Of a stretch of 14,565 nucleotides of DNA, positions 6,961-11,991 are shown piece by piece. The stretch spans positions 1-14,565 of the forward strand of contig CAMOMX010000049.1 of NCBI GenBank assembly GCA_946620035.1, written 5' to 3'. Below the pieces are notes generated by a model. The model searched no databases. It saw nothing but the letters and a program-made list of their open reading frames with translations, and was not told the origin of the DNA. Both the position numbers and the translations under genes were made by a program. Numbering within the stretch: position 1 is the first letter of the stretch; every line of letters starts with the position of its first letter. Source of the stretch: CAG-791 sp003447895 (GTDB lineage: Bacteria; Bacillota; Clostridia; Lachnospirales; Lachnospiraceae).

Positions 6961-7078
6961 TTATTCCAGCTTTTCTGATTCCAGCTTTCTGATTCCAGCT
7001 TTTCTTATTCCAGTCTTCCTTATTCCAGTCTCTCTGATTCCGGCCTTCCTTTATTCCGGCCTTTTTGATTTCAGCCTG
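6961..7078. repeat. Degenerate ~15-bp tandem repeat tract, about eight copies
   Basis: Plus-strand units such as TTATTCCAGCTTTTC, TGATTCCAGCTTTC and TTATTCCGGCCTTTT recur at 6961, 6976, 6990, 7005, 7020, 7035, 7051 and 7066. Spacing is mostly 15 bases, and T(T/G)ATTCC is the constant core. A ninth partial match (TTATTCCGCC, 7081) is the end of the DUF1858 gene itself, including its stop codon. The tract fills most of the 220-base gap to the dehydrogenase gene. The rest of the gap holds a short stem, GGCTGC/GCAGCC (6932-6949), without a T tract. Confidence 0.8.
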
Positions 7079-7080
7079 TA

Positions 7081-7314
7081 TTATTCCGCCGCCGTAAGGC
7101 CAAGCTCATAATTGACGTATTTGACGACTTCTTCCGCGTCGATCCCATGTACCATGCAGGCCTCTTCAAGAGATTCCATTTGGGAAGCCGGGCAGCTGAT
7201 GCATCCCATACCGCAGTTCATCAGTACGTAAGCGGACTCCGGATAGGTTCTCAGTATATCAGCGATCAGCATCCCGCCGTCGATAGGCGTCTTTTTGTTC
7301 TCAGCGTTTTCCAT
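7081..7314 (-). CDS. DUF1858 / hybrid-cluster-associated redox disulfide protein
   Basis: A 77-residue soluble protein of the DUF1858 type. Family members are small, carry a CGxxCxxCP motif and often sit beside hybrid-cluster or nitrogen/sulfur redox genes; their biochemical role is not settled. Here the motif is NCGMGCISCPAS (33-44; Cys34, Cys38, Cys41), with another Cys at 53, preceded by the typical MLIADILRTYPESAYVLMN. I chose ATG 7314 over the upstream ATG at 7338, since CGGAGGA lies about 9 bases ahead of 7314 and overlaps the longer reading. It has its own promoter inside the end of the ABC permease gene. It could be transcribed onward into the dehydrogenase-like gene, because no clear terminator separates them. 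Confidence 0.85.
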   Translation of the reverse strand: MENAENKKTPIDGGMLIADILRTYPESAYVLMNCGMGCISCPASQMESLEEACMVHGIDAEEVVKYVNYELGLTAAE

Positions 7315-7354
7315 GTTAAAAAATCCTCCGAAATTCATAAACTCTGTAACTTAA

Positions 7355-7382
7355 ATTATATCGGTTTCCTGTCACTTTGCAA
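7355..7382 (-). promoter_or_regulatory. Promoter of the DUF1858 gene, overlapping the permease stop codon
   Basis: On the minus strand, -35 TTGCAA (7377-7382) and a perfect -10 TATAAT (7355-7360) are spaced by 16 bases. The -35 and spacer are codons of the ABC permease gene and the -10 contains its TAA stop (7356-7358). Predicted start of transcription is near 7348, about 34 bases before the ATG. Confidence 0.65.
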
Positions 7383-8198
7383 GCGTTCCCTGCCCTTGCG
7401 CACGACCGCGAACAGAATGAAAGCGGCGATATTGCACAGCACGATGCTCGCGCCGGTCGGAGCTGCGTAGAGGTAGGAAATGATCAGCCCTGTCACGAGA
7501 CACACTGCCGAGACGATCGCCGAACAGATCATCACGGAGCGGAAAGTGATGCAGGACTGCATGCTTGTCACGGCCGGAAAGACCACAAGGCTCGAGATCA
7601 GAAGGGACCCCATCATCCGCATTCCGATCACGATGACAAGCGCTGTCAAAAAAGCGATCACCATATTGTACAGCCCCGCGTTCATGCCTGTCGCCCTGGC
7701 GAAGGTCTCATCGAATGTGACCGCGAAGATCCGGTTGTAGAACACGACAAACAGGACCAGGATCACAGCGGACACAGCCCCCGTCAATACGACGTCCTCT
7801 TGAGACATACTCAGGATACTGCCGAACAGGTAGTTGTAGACATCCGTATTCATGCCGGTCGTCATGGAGACGACCATGACGCCGACCGCCAGCGCGCCGG
7901 TGGAGATGAGCGCGATTGCGGCGTCCCCCTTGATCTTGCTGTTCTCCGTCAGCCGCAGAAGTCCGAATGAAGCCGCGATCACGACCGGGATCGCCACAGC
8001 AAGCGGCGTCGCGTTCATGGCCGTCGCGATCGCCAGTGCACCGAATCCCACGTGGGAGAGTCCGTCTCCGATCATGGAATATCTCTTAAGGACCAGTGTC
8101 ACCCCCAGAAGCGCCGCGCAGAGCGCCACGAGAACGCCCATGCACAGAGCACGCACCATAAAGGGATATGTAAACATCTCTCCGATCAGATGAATCAT
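7356..8198 (-). CDS. Metal ABC transporter permease, ABC-3 family (ZnuB/MntB type)
   Basis: A 280-residue integral membrane subunit with about eight to nine hydrophobic segments along its whole length. It would form the channel of a zinc- or manganese-uptake transporter with the ATPase and lipoprotein upstream. ABC-3 family features are visible: LVLKRYSMIGDGLSHVGFG at 35-53, and the MGSLLISSLVVFPAVTSM segment in the second half. Start ATG 8196-8198 shares one base with the ATPase stop (TAATG), so translation is probably coupled; the longer in-frame reading to 8258 is the ATPase tail in another frame. It is the last gene of the uptake operon. Zn versus Mn cannot be decided from the permease alone. 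Confidence 0.92.
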   Translation of the reverse strand: MIHLIGEMFTYPFMVRALCMGVLVALCAALLGVTLVLKRYSMIGDGLSHVGFGALAIATAMNATPLAVAIPVVIAASFGLLRLTENSKIKGDAAIALISTGALAVGVMVVSMTTGMNTDVYNYLFGSILSMSQEDVVLTGAVSAVILVLFVVFYNRIFAVTFDETFARATGMNAGLYNMVIAFLTALVIVIGMRMMGSLLISSLVVFPAVTSMQSCITFRSVMICSAIVSAVCLVTGLIISYLYAAPTGASIVLCNIAAFILFAVVRKGRERLQSDRKPI

Positions 8199-8974
8199 TA
8201 TTGAGCGCCCCCTTTTTCCTCCTTGCTCTTTCCGCTCTCGCGAACTGCCTTCTTCCACATGTGGACAGCCTTTTCGCCGCCCATAAAGCTGTGGTAGGCT
8301 GCGCTCGTGCGGTATTCCTCCCTGCTTCCGAAAAAGAGTTGACGGTCCTCGCCCAGGTGCAGGATGTGCGACGCATAGCGGGTCGCCGCCTGGATATCAT
8401 GGGACACCATGATGACCGTGATCCCCATTTCCTTGTTGATCCGCTCGATCAGCTTATACATATTGATCGTGACAAGCGGGTCAAGGCCGGCCACGGGCTC
8501 GTCCAGAAGAATGACCTTCTTGGTCGCGCACAGCGCTCTTGCAAGAAGCACTCTCTGCTGCTGTCCGCCGGACAGGTCCCTGTAGCAGCGGTCCCTGAGG
8601 TCCGTGATCTCCAGCGCCTCCATATTGCGGGACGCCTTCTCCTTCTCCTCCCTTCCGTAGAAAGGCCGAAGGTCCATTCCCGACAGGCACCCCGAAAGGA
8701 CCACTTCCTGCACGCTCGCGGGAAAATCCTTCTGCACAGGTGTCTGCTGCGGGAGGTATCCGATCTCCCTGGCCCTTAGCCCGTCCCCGAATGTGACGCT
8801 CCCCGCCGAGGGTTTCTTAAGGCCCAGAAGTCCCTTCATCAGAGTGCTCTTTCCGGCGCCGTTCTCGCCCATAATACACAGATACTGCCCCTGCTCGACC
8901 GTAAAATTCACGTTCTGAAGAACGGTTATGCCCTCGTATGCAAATGCCAGGTTTTCGCAGCTGATCAGACTCAT
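8198..8974 (-). CDS. Metal ABC transporter ATP-binding protein (ZnuC/MntA type)
   Basis: A 258-residue ABC ATPase that drives the permease at 7356-8198. All motifs are intact: Walker A GENGAGKST (36-44), Q-loop LPQQ (74-77), signature LSGGQQQR (134-141), Walker B VILLDEP (154-160), D-loop AGLD (162-165) and switch His SHD (191-193). The VNFTVEQGQYLCIMGENGAGKSTL opening is typical of the zinc/manganese group. The C-terminal ~25 residues are charged (KKAVRESGKSKEEKGG) and probably unstructured. It lies 47 bases after the lipoprotein gene; a GGAGA site stands rather far (about 10 bases) from the ATG, so translation may be modest. Confidence 0.93.
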   Translation of the reverse strand: MSLISCENLAFAYEGITVLQNVNFTVEQGQYLCIMGENGAGKSTLMKGLLGLKKPSAGSVTFGDGLRAREIGYLPQQTPVQKDFPASVQEVVLSGCLSGMDLRPFYGREEKEKASRNMEALEITDLRDRCYRDLSGGQQQRVLLARALCATKKVILLDEPVAGLDPLVTINMYKLIERINKEMGITVIMVSHDIQAATRYASHILHLGEDRQLFFGSREEYRTSAAYHSFMGGEKAVHMWKKAVRESGKSKEEKGGAQ

Positions 8975-9021
8975 TTCAGCAAAATCTCCATTTCATTATG
9001 TCCTTCGCACCTTCGGGGAAA

Positions 9022-10092
9022 TTACTTTTCCTTCTCCCCGAGTGCCTCCCGGACAGCCTCCAGGTTCTTCGTCATGAGAGACACATACGTCTCGCCGTTC
9101 TCCATCTGCTCCTTTGTCACATTATGACAGGTATCAAAGGTGCGGGCGACGGCCCCCGTACTCTCGCAGATCGCGCGCGCGATATTACCGTTCGAGAACT
9201 CGATGGTAAAGACCACGGGGATCTTCTCCTCTCTCACTTTGTCGATCAGAAACGCCAGTGTCGACGCGCTGGGCTCCGAATCCGACGAACAGCCCGCAAA
9301 TGCGGCAAAATATTCCAGCCCGTACTCCTCCGCAAAGTACCGCACGGGAAACCGGTCCCCGAACACGATCGTCCTTCGCTCCGCGTTCTTTACGATCTCC
9401 CGGTACTTCGCGTCCAGTTCCAGGATCTTCTCTGTATAACCTTCCGCATTTCTGCGATAGTTCTCCGCGTTCTCCGGGTCGATCTCCGCCATCTTCTCCG
9501 CGATCGCCGCTGTGATCTCGGCCGCCTTCACCGGGGATGTCCATACATGCTCGTCCGCCTCTTCGTGGCCGGCCTTCGAGGAATCTCCTCCATGAGTGTG
9601 CTCAGACTCGTGGTCTTCCGCCTCGTGATCGTACCCGGCTTCTTCCGACTCATGCTCATGGTCATGGTCGTGATCGTGCCCGCGCTCTTCCATCATGCCC
9701 TCGACATGTTCCTCTTCCACGGTCTCCGTCAGGTCCACAAGACGCAGCGTCTCGGGCTTCTCCTCTCCCATGTTCTCCAGGATCCTCTCCACCCAGACGT
9801 CATTTTCGCCGCCGGTGTAGAGAAACAGGTCACACTCCCGGATCCTGCGGATGTCGAGCGGCGTGGGCTCGTAGGAGTGGATCTCCTCCCCGGGCTTTAG
9901 CAGCATCGTGACATGGGCCAGTTCTCCGCCTCCGGAGATCGCCCGGACGAAATCATATGGGGGAAAGATCGTCGTTACGATCCGGATCTTCCCGTCCGCC
10001 GGCGCATCCGGGACCTTCGCGCCGCATCCCGCAGTGGCCAAAAGCATGGCCAGGACCGCAAAGATCACGACAGCTTTTTGAAACTTTCTCAT
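9022..10092 (-). CDS. Metal-binding lipoprotein of ABC transporter (ZnuA/AdcA type, cluster A-I)
   Basis: A 356-residue extracellular solute-binding lipoprotein. A signal peptide (residues 1-22) ends in TAGC with lipidation Cys23. The metal-site pattern is visible: His72 (GEEIHSYEPTP) and His182 (DEHVWTSPVKA). The third position, normally His, lies in FGDRFPVRYFAEEYGL as Asp246, and the C-terminal acidic ligand is probably Glu298. The His/Asp/Glu-rich loop at about 136-181, including HDHDHDHEHE, is typical of zinc receptors. GDRFPxRY together with AFAGCSSDSEPS is a form I associate with clostridial homologues. AGGAGG precedes the ATG by 5 bases inside the fur-family gene, and the two genes share ATGA. 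Zinc is the likelier substrate, manganese possible. Confidence 0.9.
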   Translation of the reverse strand: MRKFQKAVVIFAVLAMLLATAGCGAKVPDAPADGKIRIVTTIFPPYDFVRAISGGGELAHVTMLLKPGEEIHSYEPTPLDIRRIRECDLFLYTGGENDVWVERILENMGEEKPETLRLVDLTETVEEEHVEGMMEERGHDHDHDHEHESEEAGYDHEAEDHESEHTHGGDSSKAGHEEADEHVWTSPVKAAEITAAIAEKMAEIDPENAENYRRNAEGYTEKILELDAKYREIVKNAERRTIVFGDRFPVRYFAEEYGLEYFAAFAGCSSDSEPSASTLAFLIDKVREEKIPVVFTIEFSNGNIARAICESTGAVARTFDTCHNVTKEQMENGETYVSLMTKNLEAVREALGEKEK

Positions 10093-10514
10093 TCCTGCCT
10101 CCTGCAGTCCCTGCAGATTCCGTAGAACAGCGTTCTCGAGCAGTCCAGTTCAAATCCGCTGCCGTTCTCCGAATCGGACAGCGTGCGCATCACTGCCTCA
10201 AGCGATTTCCTTCCAAGGTGCACTACTTTGCCGCATTTCTCGCATTTTCCGTGGACATAGGCGGACTCGGCGCCCTGCTCGCCTTTAAACTCATAACAGG
10301 CGCCTGTCACGGCATCTACCATATATTTATTGACGGCGCCCTCCTCCACAAGTTTATCCAGCTGCCTGTAGACGGTCGCGGCGCCGATCGAGATCCCGCG
10401 CGCCCGCAGCCGCTCATGGATCTGTCCGGCCGTCATGTGCTCCTGCCCGCTCTCGTGCAGAACGTCCAGGATCTGGTCTCTGTGTTTCGTCTTATAGGAT
10501 ATACGTGTTCCCAC
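10089..10514 (-). CDS. Fur-family metal-responsive repressor (Zur/Fur/PerR type)
   Basis: A 141-residue repressor, normal family length. The N-terminal winged helix is visible (MTAGQIHERLRARGISIGAATVYRQLDKLVEEGAV at 27-61), with the family ATVYRxLxxL recognition helix. The structural zinc site is complete: CEKC at 91-94 and CRDC at 134-137. The usual His-rich stretch before the first Cys pair is reduced to SAYVHGKC (only His88). The start is a GTG at 10514 with GGAGGA directly ahead; no alternative is closer to the family start. It is the first gene of the uptake operon and overlaps the lipoprotein gene by 4 bases, implying control of this operon and of itself. Zinc sensing is inferred from the neighbours. 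Confidence 0.9.
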   Translation of the reverse strand: MGTRISYKTKHRDQILDVLHESGQEHMTAGQIHERLRARGISIGAATVYRQLDKLVEEGAVNKYMVDAVTGACYEFKGEQGAESAYVHGKCEKCGKVVHLGRKSLEAVMRTLSDSENGSGFELDCSRTLFYGICRDCRRQE

Positions 10515-10558
10515 TTCTCCTCCGCTTTTCCCACTTCTTCGGTTGTTTTGTCATAATT

Positions 10559-10573
10559 TGATAATGATTCTCA
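10559..10573 (-). promoter_or_regulatory. Fur-type operator ahead of the metal-uptake operon
   Basis: The plus strand reads TGATAATGATTCTCA, matching 14 of 15 positions of the 7-1-7 Fur consensus TGATAATNATTATCA. It lies between the -10 box and the GTG of the fur-family gene, about 14-28 bases into the predicted transcript, where a bound repressor would block transcription. Confidence 0.75.
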
Positions 10574-10593
10574 TTTTTATATTCAGGATTCCT

Positions 10594-10621
10594 ATTATAA
10601 GGCAAAATACTTTCGTGTCAA
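10594..10621 (-). promoter_or_regulatory. Promoter of the fur-family/metal ABC operon
   Basis: On the minus strand a perfect -35 TTGACA (10616-10621) and a perfect -10 TATAAT (10594-10599) are 16 bases apart. The Fur-type box follows downstream. A consensus promoter with an operator is the expected design for a gene set held off by a repressor. Confidence 0.85.
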
Positions 10622-10656
10622 GTGGCTTTTGCCCCTTATAATTCGGCATTTTTACC

Positions 10657-10685
10657 TTGATAATTTGGGCTTTTCACCATAACAT
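10657..10685 (+). promoter_or_regulatory. Weak candidate promoter for the shikimate dehydrogenase gene
   Basis: TTGATA (10657-10662) and TAACAT (10680-10685) are separated by 17 bases, leaving a leader of about 100 bases before the ATG. Another -10-like TATAAT stands at 10637-10642 without a convincing -35. The rest of 10515-10791 holds the divergent promoter and Fur box and no further gene. Confidence 0.35.
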
Positions 10686-10791
10686 AAACTATAGCAAAAA
10701 CTTATCAATTCGGCCTGACCGGTGTCTTCGCGGCTTAAGAAAGAGAATGCGCCGGCCAGTTTCCGCAGTAAACCAAGTAAGGAGGCATTTT

Positions 10792-11664
10792 ATGGGACGT
10801 ACAATTAACGGAAGGACCACGACTCTCGCTCTCATCGGCGATCCTGTAGGTCACTCCACTTCACCTGAAATGCATAATTATGCCAGCGAACTTCTCGGCC
10901 TTAATTATGCTTATGTTGCATTTACAGTCAAAGAGGATCAGGTCCCCGCTGCATTTGACGCAATGAGAACGCTCGGCATCCGAGGCTACAATGTGACTAT
11001 GCCCTGCAAGATCGCTGCTTTTCAGAATACGGACAAGCACTCTGACGCAGCAGAGATCATCGGCGCCTGCAACACGGTTGTCAACGACAACGGCGTTCTC
11101 ACAGGCTACATCACAGACGGTGAAGGTTATGTCAACATGCTCCGCGACAAGGGCGTCGATGTAGCCGGAAAGAAGATCACTCTCTGCGGCGGCGGCGGCG
11201 CTGCCACAGCGATCGCAGTGCAGAGCGCGCTGGACGGCGCAAGGGAGCTCTCGATCTTTAACATCAGGGACAAATTCTTTGACAGGACTTTGGCGACAGC
11301 TGAAAAGATCAAAAAATACCGCCCCGCATGCGTCGTTCATGTCTATGACCTCGCCGACCAGACAAAGCTCGCGGAAGAGATCGCGACCAGCGATATTTTC
11401 TCCAACGGAACGATCCTGGGCATGAAGCCCTACGACGACCAGATGGTCATCGACGACGTGTCCGTATTGCGTCCCGGCCTGATCGTCACAGACGTCGTCT
11501 ACAACCCTGTAGAGACCAAGATGATCAAGCTTGCCAAGGAAGCCGGCTGCCAGACCTTTGGCGGCAAAGGAATGCTTCTGTGGCAGGGCGTCGCGGCCTA
11601 CAAGCTGTTCACGGGCCACGATATGCCCGTAGAGGAAGTCAAGGCGAAGTATTTCGCGGAATAA
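10792..11664 (+). CDS. Shikimate/quinate dehydrogenase (AroE/YdiB family)
   Basis: A 290-residue cytoplasmic oxidoreductase interconverting 3-dehydroshikimate and shikimate, or dehydroquinate and quinate. Family motifs: HSTSPEMHN (21-29) binding the carboxylate, NVTMPCK (67-73) with catalytic Lys73, GACNTVV (91-97), and TDG with catalytic Asp109 in GYITDGEGY, where Ile107 replaces the usual Asn. The glycine-rich loop is CGGGGAATAI (132-141). The second nucleotide strand ends FNIRDKFF (156-163), resembling the YdiB-type NRRDxFF that accepts NAD as well as NADP, rather than the NRT of AroE. The start is fixed by AAGGAGG 6 bases ahead of ATG 10792. It stands alone, with its own terminator and no other aro genes, so a catabolic or quinate role is possible. 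Confidence 0.9.
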   Translation: MGRTINGRTTTLALIGDPVGHSTSPEMHNYASELLGLNYAYVAFTVKEDQVPAAFDAMRTLGIRGYNVTMPCKIAAFQNTDKHSDAAEIIGACNTVVNDNGVLTGYITDGEGYVNMLRDKGVDVAGKKITLCGGGGAATAIAVQSALDGARELSIFNIRDKFFDRTLATAEKIKKYRPACVVHVYDLADQTKLAEEIATSDIFSNGTILGMKPYDDQMVIDDVSVLRPGLIVTDVVYNPVETKMIKLAKEAGCQTFGGKGMLLWQGVAAYKLFTGHDMPVEEVKAKYFAE

Positions 11665-11700
11665 CTCCTCCCGAGAATCTCCGCACATAAATCCGGGCAT

Positions 11701-11741
11701 AAAAGAAGAGGCTGCCGACATGGCCGCCTCTTCTTTTCTCT
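11701..11741. terminator. Intrinsic terminator after the shikimate dehydrogenase gene, possibly bidirectional
   Basis: AAAAGAAGAGGC (11701-11712) pairs perfectly with GCCTCTTCTTTT (11726-11737), followed by CTCTTTTCTTTTC on the plus strand. It lies 36 bases after the dehydrogenase stop and 45 bases after the copA stop on the other strand, where the stem ends in TTCTTTTAT, so it may stop copA transcripts as well. Confidence 0.8.
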
Positions 11742-11781
11742 TTTCTTTTCGTGCTTTTCTTCCTGCGGTGCGCCCGCGGCA

Positions 11782-11991
11782 TTATGCGATGGAGATCACC
11801 TTGTAGTCGCGGTCCTCAACCGCCTCTTTGAGTTTCTCATCCGCCACATCCGCGCTCAGTGTGACAACCGCTGTGCCCTCTTTGTAGCTGACCGCCGCGC
11901 TGTCAACGCCGTCGATCTTCTCGAGGACCTTCTTCACAGTCGCCTCGCAGTGCTCGCACATCATGCCTTCGATCTTCATTGTCTTTGTCAT
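11782..11991 (-). other. Possible internal start giving a free CopZ-like copper chaperone
   Basis: Inside copA, in frame, an ATG at 11991 begins MTKTMKIEGMMCEHC, which looks like the native N-terminus of a CopZ chaperone. AAAGGA stands about 8 bases ahead. Translation from it would give a 69-residue, complete HMA domain ending at the copA stop. The sequence shows the start and the site; actual use is inference. Confidence 0.35.

Noticed and set aside
6961..7078. Repeat tract considered as a CRISPR array
   Set aside because: Units are about 15 bases, directly adjacent and degenerate, with no unique spacers and no cas genes.
10657..10791. An N-terminal extension of the shikimate dehydrogenase gene
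   Set aside because: The added 45 residues do not resemble the family, and AAGGAGG lies directly ahead of ATG 10792.
10861..11721. A 286-codon minus-strand open frame opposite the shikimate dehydrogenase gene
   Set aside because: The plus-strand frame has all family motifs and a strong ribosome binding site. The minus frame runs through the terminator and shows no domain.
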